A DNA stretch of 64,000 bases from Sulfuriferula nivalis (GTDB lineage: Bacteria > Pseudomonadota > Gammaproteobacteria > Burkholderiales > Sulfuriferulaceae). Under the pieces are notes generated by a model that was not told the DNA's origin, did no database searches, and was given only the letters and a program-made list of their open reading frames with translations. Within the stretch, counting starts at the first letter, position 1. Each line of letters begins with the position of its first letter. Location: contig NZ_AP021881.1 in NCBI RefSeq assembly GCF_009937995.1, positions 744,001 to 808,000 on the forward strand. The letters run 5' to 3'. The position numbers and the translations under genes were made by a program. Shown one piece after another: positions 1 through 9,822 of the stretch.

Positions 1-639
1 GTCATAAACTAAAGGCAATACTTTTTTCAGTGGGCAGAAAGTTTGGTTACCTTGTGGTTCATCGTTCTTGATGAAATCACCACCTAACCAGAACTGGTAA
101 GCTGCAGCTGCAAATGGCTCAGGACGTAAACCTAATTTAGGCTTGATAATGGTACCTGCAATGTAACCGCCGTTTTGTATTGGACGGCCAAGGATGCGCC
201 ACATGTCGCTGATGTCTTTGGCAGGACCATCAAACAATTGGATAGCGCGTTCTGGTACATAGAAATCGTGGATTTTAGCGTGTTTAATATCGCCCATACC
301 CTGGTTGTTACCGATAATCAATGTCAATACAGACACGATCATCATGCGGCCGTCGATAACGTTGCGATCAAACAATTCCATAGGATATGCAATACGCATA
401 TCTTCAGTTGCTTCGTCGATGTAGTAAACCAAAGCGTCAACGCCTTTGGTGAAATCATCAGTGGTTGAAACTTCTACGTTAGTACCTGTTGAAGATTCAG
501 CTGCAAAGTGTGCAGCTGCTTCTAAGTAACCGTGGCCTGGGTTAGGGCACATTTTGTAAGCAACTAATATGTGCTTACCGCCTTTAATTAAATCTTCTTC
601 TTTCAGACTAAGGTCTGAGTAACGTGCTGATTGATCCAT
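1..639 (-). CDS. cbbM: Form II ribulose-1,5-bisphosphate carboxylase/oxygenase, N-terminal part
   Basis: Cytoplasmic CO2-fixing enzyme of the Calvin cycle. The gene runs off the left edge, so only the first 213 codons are present. The start ATG is at 637-639 with GGAG at 647-650. The translation matches form II RuBisCO, including the usual R. rubrum numbering: N111 in the GNNQG motif, catalytic K166 in the IIKPKLG motif, and K191 (the lysine carbamylated by CO2) followed by the Mg ligands D193 and E194 in FIKNDEPQG. No small subunit is expected for form II. It lies 189 bp downstream of a housekeeping operon on the same strand and probably has its own promoter. The family assignment is secure; whether cbbQ/cbbO or cbbR follow cannot be seen. 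Confidence 0.97.
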   Translation of the reverse strand, partial: MDQSARYSDLSLKEEDLIKGGKHILVAYKMCPNPGHGYLEAAAHFAAESSTGTNVEVSTTDDFTKGVDALVYYIDEATEDMRIAYPMELFDRNVIDGRMMIVSVLTLIIGNNQGMGDIKHAKIHDFYVPERAIQLFDGPAKDISDMWRILGRPIQNGGYIAGTIIKPKLGLRPEPFAAAAYQFWLGGDFIKNDEPQGNQTFCPLKKVLPLVYD

Positions 640-756
640 ATGATAACTCCAGTGGTTGTGGGGGCCTACCTAGGCTGCGTGGTGATGTTGCAACCCATGG
701 ACAGAACTATACATAGCAAAAAGCATAAGATATATTCAATTGTTATTGTTGTTTGT

Positions 757-772
757 ATAAGTTAATGCTTAT
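757..772 (-). promoter_or_regulatory. Candidate CbbR (LysR-type) operator upstream of cbbM
   Basis: A perfect inverted repeat, ATAAG-N6-CTTAT, lies about 118 bp upstream of the cbbM start. It fits the LysR-type/CbbR pattern TNA-N8-TNA. The flanking DNA is very AT-rich. Closer to the gene a possible -10 (TATAGT on the minus strand, near 705) has no good -35, which would suit an activator-dependent promoter. The remaining bases of the 640-828 gap show no gene. Assignment to CbbR is inferred from context only. Confidence 0.4.
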
Positions 773-828
773 GTATTTTTTAATTCTTATTCAGTTAGCG
801 CAGGGAATGCAGTAATGCTGAGTTGTGG

Positions 829-1134
829 TTAGCACAACGTTGATTGCGCAATGACGCCAGGCAGTTTTTTTGGGGATTTGATGCGCAATTGTTTATTGAT
901 ATTCATTTGTCCGAAGACAACTTCGATGTCTTTTACGCTAACGTCGAATTGTTTGGCAAGAAAACGCACCATGTGGTCGGTGGCTTTGCCATTGGTTGGT
1001 TCAGCAGTGACGCTGATTTTGAGCTGGTTGCCTTTGGGCTTGCCGATTTTGTCTTGTTTGGCACTGGGTGTGCCGAGCACGTTGAGGACGAGAACATCGC
1101 CCTCCCAGTAATAAAATGAGGTGTTGCTATTCAC
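829..1134 (-). CDS. DUF167 / UPF0235 (YggU-like) family protein
   Basis: A 101-residue protein of the small conserved DUF167 family, whose molecular role is unknown. Recognisable features are the motif [17 protein letters not shown] (family pattern with PxxGKAN-like core) at about residues 45-61, and the preceding G-PSAKQDKI segment. The length is normal for the family. Its first codons overlap the end of ispH by 8 bp, so it is the last gene of the murJ-to-ispH transcription unit. The C-terminus is somewhat longer than the core domain and carries no recognisable motif. Confidence 0.85.
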   Translation of the reverse strand: MNSNTSFYYWEGDVLVLNVLGTPSAKQDKIGKPKGNQLKISVTAEPTNGKATDHMVRFLAKQFDVSVKDIEVVFGQMNINKQLRIKSPKKLPGVIAQSTLC

Positions 1135-2056
1135 TCAAGGATTTTGGAATAGGGAAGGTGACGTTTTCTATAATGCCTTCGAGTTCGTTGACTGTTTCGG
1201 CTCCATATTGTTTTAACTGTGCTATCACTTCTTGCACCAGTACTTCAGGTGCGGATGCGCCAGCGGTGACGCCAATATTGGATTTTCCTGTTAACCAGTC
1301 GGCTTGCAACTGGCTGGCATTGTCCACCATATAGGCAGTCACACCTAAATTTTGCGCGACTTCGCGCAGGCGGTTGGAGTTGGAGCTGTTGGGTGAACCG
1401 ACGACGACGACTAGATCGCAGTGTTGCGCCAAAGCCTTAACGGCATCCTGACGATTTTGGGTCGCATAGCAGATGTCGTCCTTCTTAGGTCCGACAATAT
1501 TAGGGAAGCGCGCTTTAAGTGCGTTAATGACCCGCATTGCATCATCTACAGAAAGTGTAGTCTGAGTTACAAAAGCAAGTTTGTCTGGGTCAGCAACATT
1601 GAGTAAAGTAACATCCTCAGGCGTTTCTACCAGATACATGCCACCATTGCTTTGACCCATAGTGCCTTCAACTTCAGGGTGGCCCTTATGGCCTATCATG
1701 ATGATTTCCATGCCTTTGTCGCGCATGCGCGCAACTTCCAGGTGCACTTTGGTGACCAGCGGGCAAGTTGCATCAAATACGGTTAGCCCACGTGCTTCGG
1801 CCTCGCGACGGACGGCCTGGGACACGCCATGCGCACTGTATATCAAAGTGTTACCAGTGGGTACATCATTCAAGTCTTCGATGAAAATGGCACCTTTGGC
1901 CTTGAGATTTTCGACTACAAATTTATTGTGTACCACCTCATGACGCACATAGATGGGTGCACCATAGCGTTCTAATGCACGTTCTACAATTTCAATTGCA
2001 CGATCGACGCCGGCACAAAATCCGCGAGGGTTAGCAAGTTGTATGTGTATGGTCAT
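1127..2056 (-). CDS. ispH: 4-hydroxy-3-methylbut-2-enyl diphosphate reductase
   Basis: Last enzyme of the MEP pathway: a 4Fe-4S enzyme converting HMBPP to IPP and DMAPP in the cytoplasm. The 309 residues match the usual length. The three cluster cysteines are visible: in [13 protein letters not shown] near residue 14, in [12 protein letters not shown] near residue 98, and in [11 protein letters not shown] near residue 196. The conserved [18 protein letters not shown] and TAGASAPE motifs are also present. The start overlaps the fkpB stop by 4 bp (ATGA), indicating translational coupling. The fkpB-ispH order behind lspA is a common proteobacterial arrangement. Confidence 0.98.
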   Translation of the reverse strand: MTIHIQLANPRGFCAGVDRAIEIVERALERYGAPIYVRHEVVHNKFVVENLKAKGAIFIEDLNDVPTGNTLIYSAHGVSQAVRREAEARGLTVFDATCPLVTKVHLEVARMRDKGMEIIMIGHKGHPEVEGTMGQSNGGMYLVETPEDVTLLNVADPDKLAFVTQTTLSVDDAMRVINALKARFPNIVGPKKDDICYATQNRQDAVKALAQHCDLVVVVGSPNSSNSNRLREVAQNLGVTAYMVDNASQLQADWLTGKSNIGVTAGASAPEVLVQEVIAQLKQYGAETVNELEGIIENVTFPIPKSLSE

Positions 2057-2493
2057 GATGTCCTGCCATGTATGGTTAGTATTTCCACTTCAAACTCTAT
2101 GGTTTTACCCGCAAGAATATGGTTGAAATCAATGCTGACGTCATGTTCGGCAATCGCCGCAATTCGGCCACCTAACGTTTCACCATCAGGAAGTTCGAAT
2201 TCAACATAGTTATTGACGACAGGTGGTGCATCATGAAATTCATCTATAGGTACATTTTGCACTAATTGAGGATCATGCAAACCAAATGCCAAATCTGGTG
2301 TAAGGATAAAGACTTGTCGGCTGTTGAGTGGTACGTCAATTAACCAGCGTTCTAAATTAGGTTCCAGCGTTCCGTCGCCTAGAGTAATTGTCATAGGCTC
2401 ATCATCAAATGTGCTGTCTATATCGTCTTCACCCTGAATACGGATGGCAAAATGCAGGGTTATCGTGTCGTTATTTTGTACTTGTAAGGTCAT
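2053..2493 (-). CDS. fkpB: FKBP-type peptidyl-prolyl cis-trans isomerase (FkpB/SlpA-like)
   Basis: A 146-residue protein with the SlpA/FkpB layout: an FKBP fold split by an inserted chaperone-like flap. Seen are an N-terminal strand ending [20 protein letters not shown], the [15 protein letters not shown] segment, the [11 protein letters not shown] region and the C-terminal [15 protein letters not shown] that closes the FKBP domain. There is no signal peptide, so it is cytoplasmic. It sits between lspA and ispH with 4-bp overlaps on both sides, the arrangement also found in E. coli. It probably acts as a prolyl isomerase or folding helper; its particular clients are unknown. Confidence 0.9.
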   Translation of the reverse strand: MTLQVQNNDTITLHFAIRIQGEDDIDSTFDDEPMTITLGDGTLEPNLERWLIDVPLNSRQVFILTPDLAFGLHDPQLVQNVPIDEFHDAPPVVNNYVEFELPDGETLGGRIAAIAEHDVSIDFNHILAGKTIEFEVEILTIHGRTS

Positions 2494-2951
2494 GGTTTTT
2501 TGAAGCTATCCCAAATTAAAAATATTGCACCTAGCGTAATGGCAGAGTCGGCTATGTTGAATGCAGGCCAGTAATAGCTGTTGATATGAAACGAGAGGAA
2601 ATCAACTACATAACCGTGATTGAGACGATCAATCAAGTTACCAAGTGCGCCACCAAGTATAAGGCTGAGCGAGAGTTTGGATAGCACGCTACCGGTGTCG
2701 CGGCGTAGCAGGTAAATTATCACTATGCTGGCAATGCTGGCCACTGTGATAAAGAAACCCTGTTGCCATCCCGGCTGATTAGCAAACAAACTGAACGCCG
2801 CGCCAGTATTGTGAGCACGTACTAAGTCAAAAAATCCCGTAACCTTGAGCAAATCGCCCCACATAAAAACCTGCAAGATGATGTATTTGCTGATTTGATC
2901 CAGAGCGATAACGAGTGCAGCAACTATGAGCCCTTGTTTGAGTTTAGGCAT
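2490..2951 (-). CDS. lspA: Lipoprotein signal peptidase (signal peptidase II)
   Basis: Inner-membrane aspartyl protease that cleaves prolipoproteins before the diacylated cysteine. I start it at the ATG at 2949-2951 (product begins MPKLKQG, 153 aa), which gives the normal family length and an 8-bp overlap with the end of ileS. An upstream in-frame start at 3020 would add 23 atypical residues lying inside ileS. There are four hydrophobic segments. Family motifs present are [25 protein letters not shown] and VVDFLSF...FNIADS; the catalytic aspartates are those in LIDR and NIAD. Confidence 0.97.
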   Translation of the reverse strand: MPKLKQGLIVAALVIALDQISKYIILQVFMWGDLLKVTGFFDLVRAHNTGAAFSLFANQPGWQQGFFITVASIASIVIIYLLRRDTGSVLSKLSLSLILGGALGNLIDRLNHGYVVDFLSFHINSYYWPAFNIADSAITLGAIFLIWDSFKKP

Positions 2952-5721
2952 GATGTCTAGGCTCTCCCGCACCGTATAAATTGCTGTGACAACGGGCGCA
3001 TAAACTAGGATGGTCAGCAATGCTGCCTACGTCGGCGCGGTAATGCCAGCAACGTTCGCATTTTGCATGCGTGCTGGCGCGGGCTACATAGCGAGGCACG
3101 CTGGTGTCGGCCAGGTGGAGGTCCGCACTGGATGTGATCATCGCAAGACGTAAGTCGTCACCCAAACCGGCGAGGGCGGCATAGTGACTGGCATCAGCGT
3201 AAATTTCAATTTCAGCCTGTAATGAAGAGCCGATTTCCCCTGCTGCACGTAAAGGCTCCAGATCTTTGCGGACTTCTGCCAGTGTTTCACGTATGAGTGT
3301 CCACTGCTCATTAAGTGAGTGGCTATCAGCAGGTAATGGAATCTCATGCCAGAGCTGCAAAAAGACGCTGTCGTGGGCATTGTTACTTAATAGCATCCAT
3401 ACCTCTTCAGCGGTGAAGCTCAAGAACGGTGCCATGATACGGGTCAGCGCGTGGGTGATGTGGAATAGTGCATGTTGTGCAGAACGACGTGCAACTGAGT
3501 CTGGCGCACTGGTGTAGAGCCTGTCTTTAAGTATGTCCAGATAGAAACCGCCTAAATCTTCTGAGCAAAAATGATGCAGTTTTTGTACGATATGGTGGAA
3601 TTCATACTGCTGATAATGCGTTAATACTTCTTGCTGAAACTCATTGAGCATCACCATGGCGTAGCGGTCTATGCTTAACCATTGATCCATAGGCAGTGCG
3701 TGCTGGTGAGCATCAAAGTCGGCCAAGTTGGCAAGCAAGAACCGTAAAGTGTTGCGTATGCGGCGATACGACTCCACAACTCGTTTCAAAATTTCATCAG
3801 AAATAGTGAGTTCGCCTGAATAGTCAGTTGACGCAGTCCACAGGCGCAAAATATCTGCACCATAGCTGTCCATGACTTTTTGCGGCGCGACTACGTTGCC
3901 TTTGGATTTGCTCATTTTGTGACCGTTGCCATCCACCACAAATCCATGCGTGAGCAAAGCGCGATAGGGTGCATAACCATCGGTCGCGCAGCCTGTGAGC
4001 AAGCTTGACTGGAACCAGCCGCGGTGCTGGTCTGAGCCTTCCAGATACAGATCAGCTGGATGTGCGAGTTCCGGGCGTTGCTTGAGTACGCATGCGTGAG
4101 TGACACCTGAGTCAAACCACACGTCTAGCGTATCGGTTACTTTCTTGTAATCTGCTGTATCGGTTCCCAGTAATTCTGCGGCTTCGAGTGAGAACCATGC
4201 TTCTATGCCGACTTTTTCGACTTTTTGCGCAACCGTTTCGATAAATTCAGCCGTGCGCGGGTGTAATTCGCCCGTTTCTTTGTGGATGAATAAAGGCATA
4301 GGCACGCCCCAGTTGCGCTGGCGTGATACACACCAGTCTGGGCGGTTTTTCATCATACCTTCCAGTCGTGCCCGTCCCCATGCTGGAAAAAACGCGGTAT
4401 TCGCAACAGCTGCAGTGGCGTGCTCGCGTAAGCGAGTGCCGTTTTGATCCGTTTTATCCATGCCAATAAACCATTGGTGTGTGGCGCGGAAAATGATGGG
4501 GGTTTTATGCCGCCAGCAATGTGGATAGCTGTGTATGAGTTTGGCATTGGCTAAAAGGGCATCGCGTTCAGTTAATAATGTGATAACTGTTTTGTTGCCT
4601 TCCCATACGGTTTGACCGCCAACGTAAGGGATGCTGTCGAAAAATTTACCGTCGTCGCTGACTGGATTTTCCACTGGTAAATTATATTTTAATCCGACTT
4701 GATAATCGTCAACGCCATGTGCAGGGGCCGTGTGCACGAGCCCTGTACCGGCTTCTGCAGTGACATGCTCGCCACAGATGACAGGCACGACACGGGCCAG
4801 GAAAGGATGGAGCAGGCCTACATGTTCCAGTGCGCTACCTTTACATTGTCCTATCACTTCAACTGATTCAAAGCCGTAACGTTTGATAGCCGCTTCAGCT
4901 AAATCACGGGCTAGTATCAATATGCCTTTAGGCGTGAGTATGCAGTCATAGATGAAGTCGGGGTGTACGGAAACAGCCTGGTTAGCTGGTAGCGTCCATG
5001 GTGTTGTTGTCCAGATAACAGCGTATATAGGCTCGTTTGTCACCGGCAGGCCAAGTTTGGTGGCGAGCGCTGCGCTGTCTTCGACAGCAAATGCAACGTC
5101 AATAGCGGCTGAAGCTTTGTCTTCATATTCGACCTCGGCTTCGGCCAGTGCAGAGCCGCAGTCCACACACCAATGTACGGGTTTCGCACCCTGATACAGA
5201 TACCCGTTTGCCAATATTTCGCCCAAGGTGCGCATGATGCCGGCTTCAAACGTAAAGTCCATGGTGCGATATGGGTGATCCCAGTCACCTAGTACTCCGA
5301 GGCGGATGAAGTCGGCTTTTTGCCGCTCAATCTGGCTTGCTGCGTATTCACGGCAAAGCTCACGGAACTTCGCGGCGGGTATGGCCTTGCCATGTTGCTT
5401 CTCGACTTGCAGTTCTATAGGTAAGCCATGGCAATCCCAGCCAGGTACGTAAGGCGCATCAAAGCCAGATAGCGTTTTGCTTTTGATTATGATGTCTTTG
5501 AGTATTTTGTTGACCGCATGGCCAATGTGAATGTCACCGTTAGCATAGGGTGGGCCATCATGCAGAATAAATTTTGGCCGACCAGCCGCGTGTTTGCGGA
5601 TTTTTTCATAACGTTGCTGTTCTTGCCAGAAAGCTAACCATTTAGGTTCGCGTTTGGCCAGATCGCCGCGCATAGGGAACGGAGTGTCGGGAAGATTGAG
5701 CGTGTTTTTATAATCAGCCAT
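2944..5721 (-). CDS. ileS: Isoleucine-tRNA ligase
   Basis: Class I aminoacyl-tRNA synthetase of 925 residues, the usual bacterial length. The HIGH signature lies in [17 protein letters not shown] near residue 60, and the KMSKS loop in [17 protein letters not shown]. The CP1 editing region contains [14 protein letters not shown]. The C-terminus carries the zinc-binding pair CERCWHYR and LCARCHSNL, typical of E. coli-type IleRS. The start overlaps the ribF end by 8 bp and the end overlaps lspA by 8 bp, as expected for the ribF-ileS-lspA cassette. Confidence 0.99.
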   Translation of the reverse strand: MADYKNTLNLPDTPFPMRGDLAKREPKWLAFWQEQQRYEKIRKHAAGRPKFILHDGPPYANGDIHIGHAVNKILKDIIIKSKTLSGFDAPYVPGWDCHGLPIELQVEKQHGKAIPAAKFRELCREYAASQIERQKADFIRLGVLGDWDHPYRTMDFTFEAGIMRTLGEILANGYLYQGAKPVHWCVDCGSALAEAEVEYEDKASAAIDVAFAVEDSAALATKLGLPVTNEPIYAVIWTTTPWTLPANQAVSVHPDFIYDCILTPKGILILARDLAEAAIKRYGFESVEVIGQCKGSALEHVGLLHPFLARVVPVICGEHVTAEAGTGLVHTAPAHGVDDYQVGLKYNLPVENPVSDDGKFFDSIPYVGGQTVWEGNKTVITLLTERDALLANAKLIHSYPHCWRHKTPIIFRATHQWFIGMDKTDQNGTRLREHATAAVANTAFFPAWGRARLEGMMKNRPDWCVSRQRNWGVPMPLFIHKETGELHPRTAEFIETVAQKVEKVGIEAWFSLEAAELLGTDTADYKKVTDTLDVWFDSGVTHACVLKQRPELAHPADLYLEGSDQHRGWFQSSLLTGCATDGYAPYRALLTHGFVVDGNGHKMSKSKGNVVAPQKVMDSYGADILRLWTASTDYSGELTISDEILKRVVESYRRIRNTLRFLLANLADFDAHQHALPMDQWLSIDRYAMVMLNEFQQEVLTHYQQYEFHHIVQKLHHFCSEDLGGFYLDILKDRLYTSAPDSVARRSAQHALFHITHALTRIMAPFLSFTAEEVWMLLSNNAHDSVFLQLWHEIPLPADSHSLNEQWTLIRETLAEVRKDLEPLRAAGEIGSSLQAEIEIYADASHYAALAGLGDDLRLAMITSSADLHLADTSVPRYVARASTHAKCERCWHYRADVGSIADHPSLCARCHSNLYGAGEPRHHA

Positions 5722-6652
5722 GGGTATGTGAGTTTTGAAAGTAATCGTGAGTTTGTGCCACGTCTAGCGCAATTTGCTGCGTCAGCGTAGCGAGATCAGG
5801 GTATTTCGCTTCATCGCGTAGTTTAGCAAGAAAATCAACATGGATGATGCGACCATATAAATTTCCTGTGAAATTAAGTAGATGAATCTCAAGCAACGGT
5901 TGCGCACCTGTTTTAACTGTCGGGCGTACGCCCAGGCTGGCAACTGCCGGTAGTGCATGGTCACTAATGCCATGGATTTCAACAACGAATATGCCAGTAA
6001 GTGGCAGTTTGTTGCGGCGCATGCGGATATTTGCGGTGGGGAAGCCCAGCTCGCGTCCTAATTTATCGCCATGTGCAACTCGCCCGCTGATGCGGTAAGG
6101 ATGACCTAGTAATTGTTTGGCAATGTCCAGTTCGCCGTTAGCAAGCGCAGCACGAACAGCTGTGCTGGAAACGCGAGTGGTGTTGTGGGTGACGCTATGC
6201 ATTGCGGCTAATTCGTAACCATGTTGCGGCGCGAGCTGTTGCAGCAGTTCAAAGTTTCCAGCTCGTTTTGCACCAAAACGAAAATCGTCACCTATGAGTA
6301 AATAGCGTGTTTGCAGGCCATCAACCAAAATTTGTTGGACGAATTGTTCTGCAGGCATGTGTGCCAATGTGTTATTGAAATGGCAAATATGCGTGTGTTT
6401 CATTCCTGCTGCGGCTAAGTTCATGAGTTTGTCGCGCAGGTTGGACAGGCGTGCTGGTGCGGTCTCTGGCGTGAATAACTCACGTGGATGTGGTTCAAAT
6501 GTTATTGCGCATGGTGTTAATTGTCGTATCCGAGCTGTATCCACCACGTGCTGTAGCATGGCTTGATGCCCTAGATGTACGCCGTCAAAGTTTCCAATAG
6601 TGACGGCGCTAGCATGGGATACGAGAGGATGATTGCCGTGAGTGATGCGCAT
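5714..6652 (-). CDS. ribF: Bifunctional riboflavin kinase / FAD synthetase
   Basis: Makes FMN and then FAD from riboflavin in the cytoplasm. It has 312 residues in two domains. The N-terminal nucleotidyltransferase shows the [14 protein letters not shown] motif (residues about 22-35), FEPHPREL and the [16 protein letters not shown] segment. The C-terminal flavokinase shows [13 protein letters not shown] and the conserved GIFVVEI and [19 protein letters not shown] regions. It overlaps ileS by 8 bp and follows murJ by 46 bp, forming a cell-envelope and translation operon seen in many beta- and gammaproteobacteria. Confidence 0.98.
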   Translation of the reverse strand: MRITHGNHPLVSHASAVTIGNFDGVHLGHQAMLQHVVDTARIRQLTPCAITFEPHPRELFTPETAPARLSNLRDKLMNLAAAGMKHTHICHFNNTLAHMPAEQFVQQILVDGLQTRYLLIGDDFRFGAKRAGNFELLQQLAPQHGYELAAMHSVTHNTTRVSSTAVRAALANGELDIAKQLLGHPYRISGRVAHGDKLGRELGFPTANIRMRRNKLPLTGIFVVEIHGISDHALPAVASLGVRPTVKTGAQPLLEIHLLNFTGNLYGRIIHVDFLAKLRDEAKYPDLATLTQQIALDVAQTHDYFQNSHTHG

Positions 6653-6698
6653 AACCAGTTGTTAAATCAGAGAGTCGCTAATTTTAACCTAGAACGCT

Positions 6699-8234
6699 TT
6701 AGGCCGCACGGCGGATAAACTGTTTGGCATGTATGCCTAGTAGTCGCAAGGTGATGAAATAGGTTCCTGCACCAAGTATGACCAGGCCTGATAAGTGGAT
6801 AATACGTTCATGGAAGTGGGTGTGTAACCAGTGTTCTTGCCCATTCATGCCGAACCACAGTGCGACTGCCATGATGATGGTGGCCAGACTGATTTTGGAC
6901 ATAAAAAGGTACCAGCCAGATTGCGGCTGAAAAACGCCTTGGCTACGCAGTTTCCATAACAACAGGCTGGCATTTAAGCATGCTCCCAACCCTATCGCCA
7001 GCGCCAGTCCTGCGTGTTGGAGTTTCCACACAAAAACCAGATTCATTAGTTGTGTCGCAACCAAGGTGATGATCGCTATTTTGACTGGGGTTTTGATATT
7101 TTGTCGGGCATAAAACCCAGGCGCCAGGATTTTTACCATAATCAGGCCTAGCAGTCCCAGACTATAGGCCATCAAAGCCTGACGTGTCATCCAGACATCA
7201 TGAATCTGGAAATTGCCATATAAGAATAATGTACTTATCAGTGGCACCGCTAACACAGCTAGTGCAGCAGCGGCAGGTAACGCCAGCATCAGGGTGAGGC
7301 GTAAACCCCAATCCAGCAGTTGCGAATATTGCTGAGTGTCGTTATCAGCATAATGTTTGGACAGGCTGGGTAATAATATAGTGCCTAATGCTACACCCAG
7401 CATGCCTGTTGGGAATTCCATTAATCGATCAGCATAATACAGCCAGGATACGCTGCCAGTAGCAAGAAATGAGGCAAATATGGTGTTGATCAGCAACGAA
7501 ATTTGGGCAATTGAAACACCGAATACAGCCGGCCCCATTAGCTTTAATACGCGCCATACGCCTTCGTCGTGCCAGCTAAAGCGGAAGCGGGGTAATAAAC
7601 CCAGTTTATATAAAAATGGAATTTGCAGTGATAGTTGCAATATGCCGCCTAATGCTACTCCCCAGGCTAAAGCCATGGCGGGTGGGTTGACGTGCGGCGC
7701 TAGCCATAGTGTCGCCGCTATCATGGCGACATTGAGCAGAACCGGGGTGAATGCGGGGACACCAAAACGACTATAAGTATTGAGTATGCCGCCTGCGAGT
7801 GAAACCAGTGAAATGAATAGTATGTAAGGGAAAATAATCCGCAACATATTGACAGTCAAAGTAAATTTGTCTGGTTCATTGGCAAAACCGGGCGCGCTAA
7901 TGTAAACCACTGCAGGCGCGGCGATAACACCTATTGCGGTGACAATGATGAGTGCAATGAATAATAGTGTGGCAACGTGATCAACGAGTAATTTAGTGTC
8001 GTCATGTCCACGGCGATTTTTGTATTCGGCGAGTATGGGTACAAATGCTTGGGCAAATGCACCTTCGGCAAACAGGCGACGTAACAAATTTGGAATTTTG
8101 AATGCAATAAAAAATGCATCGGTGTAAATGCCTGCGCCGAAGCTGCGGGCGATAATGGCATCGCGCATAAAACCTAGTATGCGGGACAATAAGGTCATGC
8201 TGCTCACTTTAGCGAGCGCGTGTAGCAAATTCAT
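6699..8234 (-). CDS. murJ: Lipid II flippase MurJ
   Basis: Inner-membrane flippase that moves lipid II to the periplasmic face for peptidoglycan synthesis. It has 511 residues and about 14 hydrophobic segments (MATE-like MVF family). The N-terminus reads KVSSMTLLSRILGFMRD, a hallmark of the family, followed by FFIAFKIPNLLRRLFAEGAF. It is the first gene of the minus-strand operon running to DUF167 and is divergent from rpsT with a 137-bp spacer, a conserved neighbourhood in this class. The ATG at 8232-8234 is the natural start. Confidence 0.98.
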   Translation of the reverse strand: MNLLHALAKVSSMTLLSRILGFMRDAIIARSFGAGIYTDAFFIAFKIPNLLRRLFAEGAFAQAFVPILAEYKNRRGHDDTKLLVDHVATLLFIALIIVTAIGVIAAPAVVYISAPGFANEPDKFTLTVNMLRIIFPYILFISLVSLAGGILNTYSRFGVPAFTPVLLNVAMIAATLWLAPHVNPPAMALAWGVALGGILQLSLQIPFLYKLGLLPRFRFSWHDEGVWRVLKLMGPAVFGVSIAQISLLINTIFASFLATGSVSWLYYADRLMEFPTGMLGVALGTILLPSLSKHYADNDTQQYSQLLDWGLRLTLMLALPAAAALAVLAVPLISTLFLYGNFQIHDVWMTRQALMAYSLGLLGLIMVKILAPGFYARQNIKTPVKIAIITLVATQLMNLVFVWKLQHAGLALAIGLGACLNASLLLWKLRSQGVFQPQSGWYLFMSKISLATIIMAVALWFGMNGQEHWLHTHFHERIIHLSGLVILGAGTYFITLRLLGIHAKQFIRRAA

Positions 8235-8304
8235 TTGCGTGGGTGGTGAGAAGGATAAAGAGCCGTAATAGTAGCGTTAAAGTGAATAATTCGCTAGCTA
8301 AGGC

Positions 8305-8333
8305 TTGCTATTTGAGTATGAGCAACTTATAAT
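8305..8333 (+). promoter_or_regulatory. Sigma-70 promoter of rpsT
   Basis: TTGCTA (8305-8310) and a perfect TATAAT (8328-8333) are separated by exactly 17 bp. Transcription would start near 8340, giving a leader of about 30 nt before the rpsT ATG. The match is among the best in the window, as expected for a ribosomal protein gene. Confidence 0.8.
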
Positions 8334-8371
8334 TGCGTGTTTTAAGTACCCCGATACAGGAGCCTCACAAT

Positions 8372-8635
8372 ATGGCAAATAGCGCACAAGCCAGAAAGCG
8401 TGCAAGACAAAACGACTCACAGCGTGCTCACAACGCTGCCCTGCGCTCAACGCTGCGCACCGCAATCAAGAAAGTACAGAAAGCGGTATTGGCTGGTGAT
8501 AAAGCTGTTGCAACCACCACTTTTAGCGTTTCTATGAGTGTGATTGATCGTATTGCTGACAAGAAAATTATCCATAAAAATAAAGCAGCTCGTCATAAGA
8601 GCCGTTTGAATGCTGCTGTTAAAGCAATGGCATAA
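8372..8635 (+). CDS. rpsT: 30S ribosomal protein S20
   Basis: An 87-residue, strongly basic protein binding 16S rRNA in the small subunit. The product begins [15 protein letters not shown], the family N-terminus, and ends in an alanine/lysine-rich helix ([17 protein letters not shown]). I use the ATG at 8372, preceded by AGGAG at 8358-8362, rather than the upstream in-frame start at 8333, which lies inside the promoter. It is transcribed alone and followed at once by a strong terminator. Confidence 0.98.
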   Translation: MANSAQARKRARQNDSQRAHNAALRSTLRTAIKKVQKAVLAGDKAVATTTFSVSMSVIDRIADKKIIHKNKAARHKSRLNAAVKAMA

Positions 8636-8651
8636 GCTGGATTAGTATATG

Positions 8652-8686
8652 AAAAAAGCCTTACGCGTTGCGTAAGGCTTTTTTTT
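8652..8686 (+). terminator. Rho-independent terminator after rpsT
   Basis: Perfect stem CCTTACGC (8659-8666) / GCGTAAGG (8670-8677) with a 3-nt loop, flanked by an A-tract on the left and TTTTTTTT on the right. The symmetric A and T tracts let it stop both rpsT and the convergent DUF3579 gene. Confidence 0.9.
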
Positions 8687-8733
8687 GTCTGTTGATTGCG
8701 TGTTGAGCTTCGTCAGGTGTGAAATTGGGTGGT

Positions 8734-9024
8734 TTAAGTCGTTGGATTGGCAGGGTCGATGATATTCAGGTCGTTGGCTTGAGCGAAACCCATCAGAAAG
8801 CTGTATGTTGCGGGCTGAGCCTGTTGCAAAGCTCGATCGACAATTACGCATTTGATACCGTTGATCGTCATTGGGCGTACATATGGTGAATAGTTCATGC
8901 GGTGATCTTCACCAAATGTCGATAATGAACCAGACAGGCGCTCGGCCCAGTCGCTTGGGCGGAAAGTGCGGCCAGAAGTGGTAGTGCCTTGAATAATGAT
9001 ATCGTTATCGGTAAGTTCGGACAT
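8734..9024 (-). CDS. DUF3579 family protein
   Basis: A 96-residue protein recognised as the betaproteobacterial DUF3579 family, of unknown function. Features include a polar start with IIIQGTTTSGRTFRPSDWAERL, the FGEDHRMNYSPYVRP segment and IKCVIVDRAL. No signal peptide, membrane segment or cysteine pair is present. In related bacteria this gene commonly lies between rpsT and argD, as here, although sodB is also placed between it and argD in this genome. It is convergent with rpsT. Naming relies on family recall; no activity can be deduced. Confidence 0.8.
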   Translation of the reverse strand: MSELTDNDIIIQGTTTSGRTFRPSDWAERLSGSLSTFGEDHRMNYSPYVRPMTINGIKCVIVDRALQQAQPATYSFLMGFAQANDLNIIDPANPTT

Positions 9025-9170
9025 TTATGTTTACTTCACAAAAAAACAACATGGGCGGGATTTTAGCAGACTATCACGCAGTTGCGAATTGATGGAACAA
9101 TTAGGCTAACACCTGCTAGAATATGGCTAAATAGTTTTTTAGTAAACCCTTAGTTGAAATGGAGCCCAGA

Positions 9171-9752
9171 ATGATACATGAATTGCCAGCATTACCTTAT
9201 GCAAAAGACGCGTTACAACCACATATTTCTGCTGAAACTATAGAGTACCATTATGGTAAACATCATCAGGCTTATGTAACCAACTTGAATAACCTGATTA
9301 AAGGTACAGAATTTGAAGCGCTGAATTTAGAAGACATTATTTTACAATCTGCAGGTGGTGTATTTAATAATGCAGCGCAAGTATGGAATCATACTTTTTA
9401 CTGGAATTGCCTGAGCCCAAATGGTGGTGGTGCACCGACAGGCGCATTGGCTGATGCGATTAACGCTAAATGGGGTTCGTTTGACGCTTTTAAGGAAGCG
9501 TTCAGTAAAGCAGCTGTTGGCACATTTGGTTCTGGTTGGGCTTGGTTGGTTAAAAATACTGCGGGCGAACTGGAAATCGTATCAACCAGCAATGCAGCTA
9601 CACCAATGACTAATGGTCAAACAGCATTAATGACTTGTGACGTTTGGGAGCATGCATATTATGTAGACTACCGTAATGCGCGTCCTAAGTATGTAGAGAT
9701 ATTCTGGAATCTGGTAAACTGGAACTTCGTAGCCGCTAATTTTTCTGCGTAA
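9171..9752 (+). CDS. sodB: Superoxide dismutase [Fe]
   Basis: Cytoplasmic enzyme dismutating superoxide to O2 and H2O2. It has 193 residues from the ATG at 9171, preceded by GGAG at 9161-9164; an ATG 12 bp upstream lies before that ribosome site and is unlikely. Metal ligands are visible in the standard places: His in [12 protein letters not shown], His in WNHTFYW, and Asp/His in [14 protein letters not shown]. The [10 protein letters not shown] context, with its glutamine, indicates the iron type. There is no signal peptide. It ends just before a strong terminator, so it is monocistronic, sitting between DUF3579 and the arg operon. Confidence 0.96.
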   Translation: MIHELPALPYAKDALQPHISAETIEYHYGKHHQAYVTNLNNLIKGTEFEALNLEDIILQSAGGVFNNAAQVWNHTFYWNCLSPNGGGAPTGALADAINAKWGSFDAFKEAFSKAAVGTFGSGWAWLVKNTAGELEIVSTSNAATPMTNGQTALMTCDVWEHAYYVDYRNARPKYVEIFWNLVNWNFVAANFSA

Positions 9753-9773
9753 TATCTGCTAAAATATCAAGCA

Positions 9774-9803
9774 AAGGGCGGCGTAAGCTGCCCTTATGTT
9801 TTT
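9774..9803 (+). terminator. Rho-independent terminator after sodB
   Basis: A 9-bp stem AAGGGCGGC (9774-9782) / GCTGCCCTT (9787-9795) with one G-T wobble and a GTAA loop, followed by ATGTTTTT. It separates sodB from the arginine genes. Because the ATG at 9796 lies in its T-tract, the later ATG at 9823 is preferred for argD. Confidence 0.85.
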
Positions 9804-9822
9804 AACTCTACCGAAATCTATC

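Noticed and set aside
2952-3020. Upstream start for lspA adding 23 residues
   Set aside because: Would lie inside the ileS frame and precede the normal family N-terminus; the ATG at 2951 fits better.
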